Part shown: piece after piece, positions 26,545-35,477 of the stretch | Numbering within the stretch: position 1 is the stretch's first letter | How the letters are laid out: every line of letters starts with the position of its first letter | NCBI RefSeq assembly: GCF_025150245.1 | Contig: NZ_CP102279.1 | Span: 3,097,423 to 3,161,422, forward strand | DNA length: 64,000 bases | Direction: 5' to 3' | DNA from: Dorea formicigenerans | GTDB taxonomy: Bacteria > Bacillota > Clostridia > Lachnospirales > Lachnospiraceae | Notes under the pieces: model-generated | What the model was told of the DNA's origin: nothing | What the model saw: only the letters and a program-made list of their open reading frames with translations | Databases searched by the model: none | Position numbers and translations under genes: made by a program

Positions 26545-28656
26545 ATGTATTTAGTAATTGCAGAAAAACCAAGTGTATCAAGAGCAATCGCAGAAGTGAT
26601 TGGAGCACAGGAACGAGAAGACGGATATTTACAAGGAACCGACTGTATGGTCAGCTGGTGCTTCGGACATCTGGCCGAATATGTTTCACCGGATGCTTAC
26701 GATGAGAAATTTAACCAGTGGAGATATGAAGATCTCCCGATCATCCCGAAAGACTGGAAAGTTACAGTCTCAGAAGATAAGAAAGATCAGTTCTATATCT
26801 TAAAAAGACTGCTCAACAGTCCGGAAATTGAATACGTCGTAAATGCCTGTGATGCCGGACGTGAAGGAGAATTAATCTTCAAACATGTCTATGACTTATC
26901 CGGAAGTAAAAAGCCGGTGAAACGATTATGGATCAGTTCTCTGGAAGATTCAGCAATCCTTGATGGAATGCAGCATCTGAGATCCGCAGAGGAATACCGA
27001 CATCTGGCCGAAGCTGCTGTATGCCGTTCTCAGGCTGACTGGCTGGTAGGAATGAATGCAACCAGAGCTTATACCACAAAGTACTTCAAAAAGCTGACCG
27101 TTGGAAGGGTTCAGACACCGACACTTGCCATGTTGGTGGAACGTGCCGGACAGATCAGCAATTTCCAGAAAGAAAAGTATTTCAATGTGGAACTCGATTG
27201 TGATGGAATTCCGGCTGTAAAGCCAAAAATCTTTGATCCGGATGAGGCGGAACAGTTAAGAAGTAGATGCCAGGGAAGTGAAGCTATTGTCACAGCAGTA
27301 AAAGAAACGGAAAAGAAAGTAAAAGCACCAAAGCTTTATGATCTGACCACACTGCAGAGAGAAGCAAACCGTATCTACGGAATGACAGCCAAACAGACAC
27401 TGGATACCGCTCAGAGCCTGTATGAAAAGAAACTGATCACTTATCCAAGAACGGACAGCCAGTATCTGACCGAAGATATGGAGCAGACAGCAAGAAATGT
27501 GGTTCGTCAGATTTATGAGAAATATCAACTGACAGGTCCGTTTGATCAGCCGGAGCAGCCAGATGTGAAGAAAGTCATGAATAACAGCAAGGTGACAGAT
27601 CACCATGCAATCATTCCAACGATGGAACTTGCATCCTGCCATCTGGATGAATTGAAATCCTGGGAAGAAAAGATTCTTTTCCTGATTGCAGTCCATACGG
27701 TCATGGCAATGAGTAAGGATCACATTTACCAGGAAACAGAGATTGAAGTGGAATGCCTGGGAGAAATCTTCAAAGCAAAAGGAAGAACTGTGTTGCAGGA
27801 TGGATGGAAACTCTTTGAAAACTGCTTCAAGAATAAGGATCGCATGGCAATCGTAGATCCGGATCAGGAAATGAAAGAGAGGATGCCGAAAGTAACCCAG
27901 GGACAGACTTTCTATGCTGTAGCTGCAGAAAAGACAGAACATTTTACATCGCCACCAAAACCATACAGTGAAGATACTCTCCTTGCAGCAATGGAAACTG
28001 CTGGAAATAAGGAATTCGATGAAGACACAGAAAAGAAAGGATTAGGAACTCCGGCAACAAGAGCTGGTATCATCGAAAAACTGATCTATTCCCAGTATGC
28101 CACCCGAAAAGGGAAACAGATCCTTCCAACAGATGATGGAAAAGTCCTTGTGGAGATCCTGCCAGACTTTCTGAAATCTGCAAGTATGACTGCAGAATGG
28201 GAAAATCAGCTGCTCTTGATGGAGCATGGAGAGATTGCACCGGAACAGTTTATGACCGAGATCAAAAACATGCTGACCATGATGCTGAATGGATGCGATG
28301 CGATTTCCGAAGAAGAAACAAGAAGATTTCAGACCAGAGAAAGCATTGGAACATGTCCGGTATGTGGAAGCCTGGTATATGAAAGCAAAACCAACTTCTA
28401 TTGTAGCAACCACGATTGTCACTTTGCTCTCTGGAAAGATAACCGCTATCTGCAGAGCATGGAAAAAACCATGGATAAAAAGATGGCTGCAGAACTTCTG
28501 AAAAGTGGATGTGTGCATGTAAAAGACCTGTATTCCAGAAAGAAGAATATGTACTTTGAGGCAGATCTTCATATGGATGCAGATGAAACCGGAAGGGTGA
28601 ATTTTTCTTTATCCTTTCCCAAAAAGAAACCAAAAAACAAAAGCAAAAAGAAATAA
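26545..28656 (+). CDS. topB: DNA topoisomerase III (type IA)
   Basis: A 703-residue enzyme that relaxes and decatenates DNA by breaking one strand. The Toprim domain starts LVIAEKPSVSRAIAE and contains NACDAGREGELIF. The catalytic tyrosine is Tyr300 in LITYPRTDSQYL, and a C-terminal zinc finger is visible (CPVCG ... CSNHDC). Plasmid- and ICE-borne TopB proteins of this type are standard in Tn1549-like elements, where they probably resolve intermediates during transfer or replication. The gene is preceded by conserved block C and AAGGAGG, and followed by the DUF5688-like gene 28 bases later. Confidence 0.95.
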   Translation: MYLVIAEKPSVSRAIAEVIGAQEREDGYLQGTDCMVSWCFGHLAEYVSPDAYDEKFNQWRYEDLPIIPKDWKVTVSEDKKDQFYILKRLLNSPEIEYVVNACDAGREGELIFKHVYDLSGSKKPVKRLWISSLEDSAILDGMQHLRSAEEYRHLAEAAVCRSQADWLVGMNATRAYTTKYFKKLTVGRVQTPTLAMLVERAGQISNFQKEKYFNVELDCDGIPAVKPKIFDPDEAEQLRSRCQGSEAIVTAVKETEKKVKAPKLYDLTTLQREANRIYGMTAKQTLDTAQSLYEKKLITYPRTDSQYLTEDMEQTARNVVRQIYEKYQLTGPFDQPEQPDVKKVMNNSKVTDHHAIIPTMELASCHLDELKSWEEKILFLIAVHTVMAMSKDHIYQETEIEVECLGEIFKAKGRTVLQDGWKLFENCFKNKDRMAIVDPDQEMKERMPKVTQGQTFYAVAAEKTEHFTSPPKPYSEDTLLAAMETAGNKEFDEDTEKKGLGTPATRAGIIEKLIYSQYATRKGKQILPTDDGKVLVEILPDFLKSASMTAEWENQLLLMEHGEIAPEQFMTEIKNMLTMMLNGCDAISEEETRRFQTRESIGTCPVCGSLVYESKTNFYCSNHDCHFALWKDNRYLQSMEKTMDKKMAAELLKSGCVHVKDLYSRKKNMYFEADLHMDADETGRVNFSLSFPKKKPKNKSKKK

Positions 28657-28684
28657 GAAAACAGATTAGAGGAGGAAACGAAGA

Positions 28685-29734
28685 ATGAATTTTAATGAAT
28701 TTGTAAATGAAGTAAAGGACAATATCAGACTCTTTTTACCGAAGGATTATGAGAATGCTGAGGTGTCAACGATGGAGTGTCAGAAACTGAACCGTGCCTA
28801 TACGGGATTGATGGTGAGAAAAGAAGGGGAGATGCTTACTCCAACAATTAATCTTAACCAACTGTATGAAGCATATAAAGCACAGCCTGGCGTAACAATG
28901 GAAACTGTATGTAGAAAGATTGCAGATATAGTCATTGAGGCACCGATACAGGTTGATCTGAAATCCATTTTAAATTATGAAGATGTGAAGGACAAGCTGT
29001 TTATCCGTGTATCATCAGCCGAAGCAAATAAGGAAGTCCTCGAAAATGCGCCACACCATCTGAAGGAAGATCTCGCAATCACCTATCATGTGGCAGTAGG
29101 CAAGGATCAGGATGGATTAAGTTCCATGTTTATCAAGAATGATCTGCTTGAACAGTATGGAATCTCTGCAGAACAGCTTCATGAAGATGCGATGAAAAGT
29201 TCACCGCGTGTCATGGCTCCGGAGGTATCAAGTATAGGTGCATTGATAGATGAAATGTACCAGAAAAATATTCTCATGCTGACACCGGATGAACGTGAAA
29301 TGCTGCAGGAAACATTGCAGGAATCAAGCGAGATGCCGACATTCTTTGTTGTTACGAATACAGACAGAATTGATGGAGCCGGTGTGATCTTTTATCCGGA
29401 ATTCATGGATAGCATGGGGGAACTTCTTGGAAATGATTTCTTCATTTTGCCATCATCCATCCATGAAATGCTGGTCTTGCCAGATGACGGGCAAGTGGAT
29501 GCAGAAATGTTAAGAGATATGGTAAAAGAAGTCAATGCGACTCAGGTAGCACCAGCAGAACGCCTTACCAATGATGTATATCACTTTGACACAAAGGATC
29601 ACGTCTTTGAAAAAGCCGACAGATTTACAGAACGTCAGAAAGAAAAAGAAGCGCAGGCTGCAAAAACAGAGAAAGCAGGAAAAGAACAGCCGGATCAGAA
29701 ACCGAAAACAAAGAAGCACGATATGGAACTCTAA
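28685..29734 (+). CDS. DUF5688-like ICE protein
   Basis: A 349-residue acidic soluble protein starting MNFNEFVNEVKDNIRLFLPKDYENAEVS. Its length, sequence style (EVLENAPHHLKEDLAITYHV, LPSSIHEMLVLPDD) and place after topB match the DUF5688 family found in clostridial ICEs and phages. The C-terminal 50 residues are lysine-rich and low complexity. GAGGAGGAAACG precedes the ATG. A stable RNA hairpin follows its stop. No biochemical function is known. Confidence 0.78.
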   Translation: MNFNEFVNEVKDNIRLFLPKDYENAEVSTMECQKLNRAYTGLMVRKEGEMLTPTINLNQLYEAYKAQPGVTMETVCRKIADIVIEAPIQVDLKSILNYEDVKDKLFIRVSSAEANKEVLENAPHHLKEDLAITYHVAVGKDQDGLSSMFIKNDLLEQYGISAEQLHEDAMKSSPRVMAPEVSSIGALIDEMYQKNILMLTPDEREMLQETLQESSEMPTFFVVTNTDRIDGAGVIFYPEFMDSMGELLGNDFFILPSSIHEMLVLPDDGQVDAEMLRDMVKEVNATQVAPAERLTNDVYHFDTKDHVFEKADRFTERQKEKEAQAAKTEKAGKEQPDQKPKTKKHDMEL

Positions 29735-29766
29735 TATCAAGCATGAAACCCGTTAAATGAGCAAAC

Positions 29767-29796
29767 GCCCTGCGGCATAAGGAAATGTCGTGGGGC
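29767..29796 (+). terminator. Hairpin after the DUF5688 gene
   Basis: A 12-bp stem including G-U pairs (GCCCTGCGGCAT with ATGTCGTGGGGC) around a six-base loop, followed by ATTTT. It may end the upstream transcript, or partly attenuate it, before the next small gene. Confidence 0.6.
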
Positions 29797-29816
29797 ATTT
29801 TGAAAAGGAGAAGATT

Positions 29817-29984
29817 ATGACGAAAGAGAACATTAAAACAAATACAAGCTTAAGATACAGCCAGTATCGAAAAAGATTATCACACACATTTTCGTTTAAA
29901 AAATTGAAGAAGCAAATTGAGACGTTACATGATCAGGAATTTATTATAAATGTGCCGATTGGAGGTGTTGCTGATGGCAGATAA
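29817..29984 (+). CDS. 55-residue ICE protein, unknown
   Basis: A short, basic protein starting MTKENIKTNTSLRYSQYRKRLSHTF, with no membrane segment. AAAAGGAGAAG precedes the ATG at proper distance. Its end overlaps the start of the large JAB/ArdC gene by 11 bases and carries that gene's ribosome-binding site, so it may serve to couple translation. It could bind nucleic acid given its charge; nothing more can be said. Confidence 0.6.
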   Translation: MTKENIKTNTSLRYSQYRKRLSHTFSFKKLKKQIETLHDQEFIINVPIGGVADGR

Positions 29985-32556
29985 ATTAGAACAGGTAGCA
30001 ATTCGTATGGTGGAACAGCCACCACTTTATAGTAATGAACCTATGAATAATCCAGATGTAGCAATTCGTGTTATGAATGAATTTCTTTCCCAGATGGATC
30101 GGGAACTCTTTTGTATTGTTAATTTACAGGCAGATTTAACACCGATCAATATGAATATCGTATCTGTAGGATCGCTGAATGAAGCATTAATTAATCCAAG
30201 AGAAATATTTAAGAGTGCAATTCTTTCGAATGCTCATTCAATGATGCTCATTCATAATCATCCGTCCGGAAATCTGACACCATCTACATCGGATATCCAG
30301 ACTACAGCAAGAATGCAGGAATTAGGGGAATTGATGGGGATTTCATTGGTTGATCACATCATTACAGGACGGAATGGGAATTACTATTCCTTTCGAGATA
30401 AAGGAGAATTTCCAGATAGCAGGGTTCGTTTTTCTACTCGTGTTGAAGATATTGATCTGACTAAAGGAATGGTGACTGAAGCCACCGCACCCTATGAAGA
30501 AGTAACAGATACAAAAGAAAAGGGTGACGTAAGAGATATTCCAACAGTGCAGACAGCAACAATTCCATTACCGGTTCAGGGAAAAGATATGGACAGCATT
30601 ATGCAGTCACTGGAATCCGGTGTGGAAGAACTTTTTACAAGTAACCGCTATCAGGAATTTCTTAAAACCATGGCAAAGTTTCACAATTATTCCTTTAATA
30701 ATACAATGCTGATCGCCATGCAGCGACCGGATGCCACACTTGTTACCAGCTACAAAAACTGGCAGTCCATGGGTAGACAGGTCATGAAAGGCGAAAAAGG
30801 AATTACAATCATTGCACCGGCACCATATAAGAAAATGAAGGAAAAAGAGGTTCTGGATGAAAATCAGCGACCGATCATGGGAACCGATGGAAAACCTAAG
30901 ACTGAACAGGTGGAAGTTACAGTTCCGCATTTTAAAGCAGTTACCGTCTTTGATATTGCTCAGACATCCGGGGAACCAATCCAGACACTGGCACCGGAAT
31001 TACTGACTGCAGCTGTACAGGATTTTGATTCTTTCATGCAGGCTATTCAGAAAATATCCCCAGTGCCGATACGATTCGATGAGATCGATGGCAATGCCAA
31101 TGGATATTATCACAATGCAGATAAGGAAATCGTGATCAAAAAAGGACTCAGTGAAAGCCAGACCTTAAAGACTGCTATTCATGAAACTGTCCATGCTAAA
31201 CTGCATGACAAGGAAATCATGGAAAGCCTGGGTGTAGAAAAAGACCGTCTGACAAAAGAGGTTGAAGCAGAATCTGTTGCTTACTGTGTGTGTTCTTCCT
31301 TTGGTTTGGATACATCGGATTACAGTTTTCCTTATATTGCAGGGTGGAGCAGCAGCCGGGAAATGAAGGAAATGAAAGCATCTATGGATGTGATCCGCAA
31401 GACAGCCGGTGAAATGATCGATCAGCTTACAGAAGAACTGGAAATCATTCTTGAAGAAAAACAGAAAACAGAATTACATGAAAAATACGGCATTCTGGTA
31501 GATGCACTGGAAGCAGCCGGATACCGCTATGATTATCGGGAAAGCGAACCGGGACATATTGTACTGGCACCGGATGGGACACATGAAATTGCCGGGTATT
31601 TGCAGTTTGAATCATGGGGAGATATCAAAGACTGGCTGGAAGATACGATTGCAGAAGGGACGGATGTTTCGGAGAGAGTTGATCGGGCTATGTACCCATT
31701 TAAGTATGATTATACCCTAGAGGAAGAAATGTTCAGAGGTAATGGTGACCTCTATGCGATTTATCATGTGGATGAAGACACACCGGGAAAACAACATTTA
31801 TTTATGAATATGGCAATGGTCAAAGAAGATGGAATTACAATCGATGCAGAAAATTATAAATGTGTCTATTCTGGCAGATTACATGAAAATGAAAAGCTGG
31901 ATGATTTGTACGCTATGTTCAACGATAATCCACCGGCAGATTATAAAGCACATGCTATGTCGGTCAGTGATGTTATCATTACAAACCGTGGTGGGGATAT
32001 GCAGGCATATTACGTGGATCGATTTGGATTTGCAGAACTTCCAGACTTTGCAGCACAAAGAGAAAAAATACTCGATATTGTCCCGGAAATAGAAAATGTG
32101 GATTATGAAAATGATCTTACATGTATCAGCTTTTATGCGGTTGAATGTGCTGAATTTCCTGTAATGGGTGAAGTACATTATGACCTGACATTACCAGAAG
32201 CCTTGGAAGCTTATGAGAAAATCCCATCAGAACGTATGCATGGACTGAAATGTGTTGGCTTTGATCTGAAAGACGGAAGTGATTATGAAGGAATGCAGAG
32301 TCTGATGATTGAAGGAAAAATACAGAAAGAATTTTTGAATTCGATTCCTGGATTTAGAGAAAATTCTTATGTGCAAAATGCAATCAGTCGTGTGGAAAAA
32401 TACTTGGAAGAAAGACATCCAAATGTGGAAAATCCTCTGGAATCCAATAAGAAAGTGGATAACGAAAAAAATATAAGAGAAGAAAAAAACGAGAAGGAGC
32501 TGAATATACAGATGAAACCAATACCGAAAAAGAAAAGGGGGGAAATGAGCCTATGA
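29974..32556 (+). CDS. Large polyvalent protein: RadC-like JAB, ArdC/LtrC-type and YodL-type domains
   Basis: An 860-residue multidomain protein. Residues about 10-145 form a RadC-like JAB domain with an intact JAMM motif (HNHPSG, H94 and H96, then SxxD). From about 200 to 450 is an ArdC/LtrC-type region (NTMLIAMQRPDATLV, SYKNWQSMGRQV) with a zinc-peptidase motif HETVH near residue 403. A YodL/DUF4316-type segment follows (DLYAIYHVDED, LDDLYAMFNDNPP). The tail is very basic. Such proteins are delivered or expressed early by plasmids and ICEs; ArdC types protect single-stranded DNA from restriction. AGGTGTTG precedes the ATG. Overall role is inferred. Confidence 0.85.
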   Translation: MADKLEQVAIRMVEQPPLYSNEPMNNPDVAIRVMNEFLSQMDRELFCIVNLQADLTPINMNIVSVGSLNEALINPREIFKSAILSNAHSMMLIHNHPSGNLTPSTSDIQTTARMQELGELMGISLVDHIITGRNGNYYSFRDKGEFPDSRVRFSTRVEDIDLTKGMVTEATAPYEEVTDTKEKGDVRDIPTVQTATIPLPVQGKDMDSIMQSLESGVEELFTSNRYQEFLKTMAKFHNYSFNNTMLIAMQRPDATLVTSYKNWQSMGRQVMKGEKGITIIAPAPYKKMKEKEVLDENQRPIMGTDGKPKTEQVEVTVPHFKAVTVFDIAQTSGEPIQTLAPELLTAAVQDFDSFMQAIQKISPVPIRFDEIDGNANGYYHNADKEIVIKKGLSESQTLKTAIHETVHAKLHDKEIMESLGVEKDRLTKEVEAESVAYCVCSSFGLDTSDYSFPYIAGWSSSREMKEMKASMDVIRKTAGEMIDQLTEELEIILEEKQKTELHEKYGILVDALEAAGYRYDYRESEPGHIVLAPDGTHEIAGYLQFESWGDIKDWLEDTIAEGTDVSERVDRAMYPFKYDYTLEEEMFRGNGDLYAIYHVDEDTPGKQHLFMNMAMVKEDGITIDAENYKCVYSGRLHENEKLDDLYAMFNDNPPADYKAHAMSVSDVIITNRGGDMQAYYVDRFGFAELPDFAAQREKILDIVPEIENVDYENDLTCISFYAVECAEFPVMGEVHYDLTLPEALEAYEKIPSERMHGLKCVGFDLKDGSDYEGMQSLMIEGKIQKEFLNSIPGFRENSYVQNAISRVEKYLEERHPNVENPLESNKKVDNEKNIREEKNEKELNIQMKPIPKKKRGEMSL

Positions 32557-32813
32557 GAAATGTAAACCTGGAAGAAAACGAACTGACTATTACTGCTATC
32601 TTCCAGCAGCACACAAAGGAAGAAACAATCCAAACACTGAAAGAAGCTTTGGAAGTTTTGGAACAGGAAGAAAGTGATCCTGAGAATGATGAAATAATTG
32701 AGATCATCAATTCTACAGTTGGAAAATTACAGCAGATCGAAGACAAATACTACTATTCTCTGGATCTGAATTATTATCTGAATAACTTGGAGGATGATGC
32801 CTATGAAGCTTAA
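32553..32813 (+). CDS. Small acidic protein, possibly a transposon-transfer assisting (TTRAP-like) protein
   Basis: An 86-residue, mostly helical acidic protein starting MRNVNLEENELTITAIFQQHTKEET. Its length, composition and position beside LtrC/YodL genes resemble the TTRAP family of conjugative transposons, but I cannot confirm a motif. The ATG overlaps the stop of the large preceding gene, and its own end overlaps the next start, so three genes are coupled in a chain. Function is unknown. Confidence 0.6.
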   Translation: MRNVNLEENELTITAIFQQHTKEETIQTLKEALEVLEQEESDPENDEIIEIINSTVGKLQQIEDKYYYSLDLNYYLNNLEDDAYEA

Positions 32814-33687
32814 TCAATTTGCAGTCTACCGAGTAGATCAGCAGACAGCAGGAAAAGCACTGTGGCATCTGCCATATCAAGAGGCAAGACAGCAGAATGT
32901 GTCGATTACTGTCGAAAATTACCGATTAATCTCGATTCATGAAATGCAGGAAAATGAAAAAGTCGCTGACATCTGGAAACGGACGAAAAATCAATGCGAA
33001 GTCAGTGACGTGCTCGTATTGAACAAGAATGGAGAAATCAGCTGCTACTATGTAGATGAGAACTATCCACAGTATCTGGCCGGATTTATTCGTATCAACA
33101 CATCCGGTGCACTGATCACTATGGAAACTGAGAATTATCAGATTGATGGGAAAAAGGGGAACTGGATTGCAACAGACACCGTCATTATTGATGGAAAACA
33201 GTTTTATTTGATGGAACATCAGGTATACCGAGATCAGGCCCAGGGTGTTATCCTGGATGCTTATGGAAAAATGGTTGTCGAAGAATGTAAGAAATTCGAT
33301 GAAAAGACAAAACAAAAGATTCATGATTACATCCAACAGCAGGTACCGCTAAATCCGGTCGAACAGCTAAAACAAGATGGTAAAATCCGTCTGGAACATT
33401 ACCAGAAATTCTACCAGAACGGCACTTATGAACGAAGCAGAGAATCTGGTACAGAAGCTAACTATGATATGGTGGACGGTCTGGTGAATAATCAGAAGAA
33501 GAACCTGGAAAAAATTTCTGATGCACGCAACAACAAACAGACGTCCCGAAATCAACAAAATAATAAACCTAAGAAACGAAGGTCCGTAATCAAACGACTG
33601 CATCAGAAACAGATTGCCATTGCTCGCCGGTCCGGAAAGCCGATACCAAAGTACCTGGATCAGGAAATGGAAAGAAAGCGGGGATAG
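32803..33687 (+). CDS. YodL/DUF4316-like ICE protein
   Basis: A 294-residue protein starting MKLNQFAVYRVDQQTAGKALWHLPY, the phrase typical of the YodL or DUF4316 domain. It shows recognisable similarity to the YodL-like part of the polyvalent protein upstream (SVSDVIITN / EVSDVLVLN, YYVDRFGF / YYVDENYP). The C-terminal 80 residues are strongly basic and low complexity, suggesting nucleic-acid binding. The ATG at 32803 follows TTGGAGGATG inside the previous gene. No enzymatic motif is visible. Confidence 0.75.
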   Translation: MKLNQFAVYRVDQQTAGKALWHLPYQEARQQNVSITVENYRLISIHEMQENEKVADIWKRTKNQCEVSDVLVLNKNGEISCYYVDENYPQYLAGFIRINTSGALITMETENYQIDGKKGNWIATDTVIIDGKQFYLMEHQVYRDQAQGVILDAYGKMVVEECKKFDEKTKQKIHDYIQQQVPLNPVEQLKQDGKIRLEHYQKFYQNGTYERSRESGTEANYDMVDGLVNNQKKNLEKISDARNNKQTSRNQQNNKPKKRRSVIKRLHQKQIAIARRSGKPIPKYLDQEMERKRG

Positions 33688-33690
33688 AAT

Positions 33691-33981
33691 ATGCGAAGGT
33701 TAAAGTGTGAAAAAGAAACGATTATTCTGACTAATGAAGATGATGGATTCTATGATGTGTATACCTTCAATCAGAGCTTGCAGAAACGGTTGAGGTCTTT
33801 TGCGGAGAAGTATCCGGATGATTGCTGGTTGAAAGGATCTTCGGAGGATGGTAGTGAAACGTATATGATTAAAAAAGGGCGGTTATCATTGAATTTAAGA
33901 CCACCCTATTCCAAGGATAGAATTCATAAAGCAACCGAACGAATTATTGAAGAACAGAAAGAGCAATCGAAGGATTCATAG
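33691..33981 (+). CDS. 96-residue ICE protein, unknown
   Basis: Starts MRRLKCEKETIILTNEDDGFYDVYTFNQSLQKRL and ends in a charged helix. It begins three bases after the YodL-like gene and is the last gene of the rightward ICE block, upstream of a strong terminator. The sequence is typical of a conserved small protein next to YodL genes in these ICEs (fold unknown). No metal-binding or catalytic motif is evident. Confidence 0.68.
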   Translation: MRRLKCEKETIILTNEDDGFYDVYTFNQSLQKRLRSFAEKYPDDCWLKGSSEDGSETYMIKKGRLSLNLRPPYSKDRIHKATERIIEEQKEQSKDS

Positions 33982-34057
33982 AATGCGATTTAAGAGAAAA
34001 AAGCCTCATGACCATGAGAAAAAATGAAAGCAAAATACGTTAGCTGATAAAGTGTAT

Positions 34058-34093
34058 AGGCTCAAAAGGGAAAGTGCCCTTTTGGGCCTTTTT
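34058..34093 (+). terminator. Rho-independent terminator ending the rightward ICE block
   Basis: AGGCTCAAAAGGG pairs with CCCTTTTGGGCCT around AAAGTG, and five T residues follow. It cleanly closes the long rightward gene series. Confidence 0.88.
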
Positions 34094-34104
34094 AATTTAA
34101 AATA

Positions 34105-34116
34105 GTTCTAAAGAAC
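34105..34116. promoter_or_regulatory. Palindromic operator GTTCTAAAGAAC-like site
   Basis: GTTCTAAAGAAC at 34105-34116 is a near-perfect dyad. Half-sites GTTCTAAAG recur at 34186-34194, just before the XRE ribosome-binding site, and at 34596-34604, before the following gene. They are likely operators of the XRE protein. Confidence 0.55.
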
Positions 34117-34205
34117 AAGTTAACAATCTGTAGATTCTGTATGTTTTAAAGATCAATCGTTATACTAATTTTAGACCGAATTATCGTTCTAAAGGAGGTG
34201 TCACA

Positions 34206-34520
34206 ATGGATTTAAAGGCGGTTGGTCAGAGAATAAAAGCTGCAAGGGAAGCTAAGAATCTTACACAAGAAGAATTGGCAGGACTGGTAAACTTGAGTCC
34301 AACTCATGTAAGTGTTATAGAGAGAGGACTGAAAGTAACAAAACTTGATACTTTTATTGCGATTGCAAATGCATTAGATGTTTCAGCAGATACACTATTG
34401 ATTGATGTTGTGACACATTCGGTTAGCGGCGTTACGAATGAATTATCTGAAATGATAGAGAAACTACCTAAAGAAAAGCAACAGAGAATTATCAATGCAG
34501 TGAGAGCATTGGTGGAATAA
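34206..34520 (+). CDS. Small XRE-family regulator
   Basis: A 104-residue protein with one N-terminal Cro/CI helix-turn-helix (TQEELAGLVNLSPTHVSVIERG) and a short C-terminal dimerisation helix (LPKEKQQRIINAVRALVE). AAAGGAGG precedes the ATG. Sites containing GTTCTAAAG lie on both sides of the gene, suggesting autoregulation plus control of the next gene. It stands at the junction between the rightward transfer genes and the leftward mobilisation block, a sensible place for an ICE regulator. Confidence 0.85.
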   Translation: MDLKAVGQRIKAAREAKNLTQEELAGLVNLSPTHVSVIERGLKVTKLDTFIAIANALDVSADTLLIDVVTHSVSGVTNELSEMIEKLPKEKQQRIINAVRALVE

Positions 34521-34635
34521 ATACGTGAATAAGAAGATGGAAGGGCTTATTGCTCTTCTTTTTTATTTGGTTTAACGTGAAAATATGATATAGTAGTTCT
34601 AAAGACTTATATATAATTCTGAGGAACTTGATAAA

Positions 34636-35064
34636 ATGAAGAAAAATAATATAACACTTGTATTTGTTGCTATCGTTTTTTCGATTATTGTTGGAATGAT
34701 AATTGGAAAAAGCTTATTAAAGTATAAAGAAGGTGATCCAGATGTAGTTGGCAGTTTTTCTATGAATAGAGATGAAAATCTTACAGTAGTTGCTAACAGA
34801 AAAAATATTTCTGATAAAGAAGCATTTGCAAGACTGCTTTTAAAAATGTATAAAGAGAATTCATTTCATTCAATAAAATTTTCTACAGATCATGGATATG
34901 CAACCAGCCTTGATATGACCGTATATTCTTGGAAAGAAGATATCGAAAATGGCGAATCCATTATGCAGATAGAATTTAGACCAATTGAATATGGAAAAGA
35001 TTATGATCTTGTTCATAATCCGGATAAATATGTGCTTTTTATCGATGGAACAGAAATAAAATGA
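34636..35064 (+). CDS. Exported or membrane-anchored protein, unknown
   Basis: A 142-residue protein with one N-terminal hydrophobic helix (NITLVFVAIVFSIIVGMIIG) and an extracytoplasmic domain of about 115 residues. The upstream region carries one GTTCTAAAG half-site, so it may be under the XRE regulator just before it. The ATG is preceded only by GAGGAACTTGAT. A/T content is high. It may be a surface exclusion or sensing protein, but there is no motif to support either. Confidence 0.65.
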   Translation: MKKNNITLVFVAIVFSIIVGMIIGKSLLKYKEGDPDVVGSFSMNRDENLTVVANRKNISDKEAFARLLLKMYKENSFHSIKFSTDHGYATSLDMTVYSWKEDIENGESIMQIEFRPIEYGKDYDLVHNPDKYVLFIDGTEIK

Positions 35065-35151
35065 AATATATAGATATGCAGATAAAGCGCAGAAAAAGAG
35101 GATTGCTCAACACAGGAGGATATTTTCAATTACCCTCAAAATGATAAAAGC

Positions 35152-35176
35152 GAGGCAGCGGAAAATCCGTTGCCTC
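35152..35176. terminator. Hairpin between convergent genes
   Basis: GAGGCAGCGGA pairs with TCCGTTGCCTC (one G-T mismatch) around AAA, with A/T on both flanks. It lies between a rightward membrane protein gene and the leftward XRE gene and can serve both. Confidence 0.75.
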
Positions 35177-35194
35177 ATTTCAGTATTATGACAA

Positions 35195-35473
35195 TTAATC
35201 TAGTTCCGCCCCTAACTCATACCTCCAATATTCTGCCGCTTCATACTCTCTAGGTTCTGAGAGTACTGGTACGGTAAAGAGTTCAACCGGAACACCGAGT
35301 GTTGATGCGAAGAGTTTCATAAGATCCTCTTTTGGTGTTCGGACATCGCCTTCATATTGAGCAATCCGGACATCAGCACAGCTGTCGGGAAATCCAACAG
35401 CTATGCCAAGTTCTTTCTGGGTGAGATGATTTTTCTGTCTTAAGTGTTTTAATTTTCTTCCAAATGTAATCAT
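35195..35473 (-). CDS. Small XRE-family regulator of the nucleotide-pool block
   Basis: A 92-residue protein with a helix-turn-helix (LTQKELGIAVGFPDS ... VRIAQYEG). The ATG at 35473 is preceded by GGAGAATAATACT; the open frame upstream belongs to a different reading of the dUTPase gene. It follows the dUTPase gene by a few bases on the same strand, so it is co-expressed with the MazG-like, ThyX-like and dUTPase genes and could feed back on them. C-terminal residues show no partner domain. Confidence 0.8.
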   Translation of the reverse strand: MITFGRKLKHLRQKNHLTQKELGIAVGFPDSCADVRIAQYEGDVRTPKEDLMKLFASTLGVPVELFTVPVLSEPREYEAAEYWRYELGAELD

Positions 35474-35477
35474 AGTA

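Noticed and set aside
29767-29796. Riboswitch before the 55-residue gene
   Set aside because: Only a single hairpin is visible; terminator or attenuator explains it more simply.
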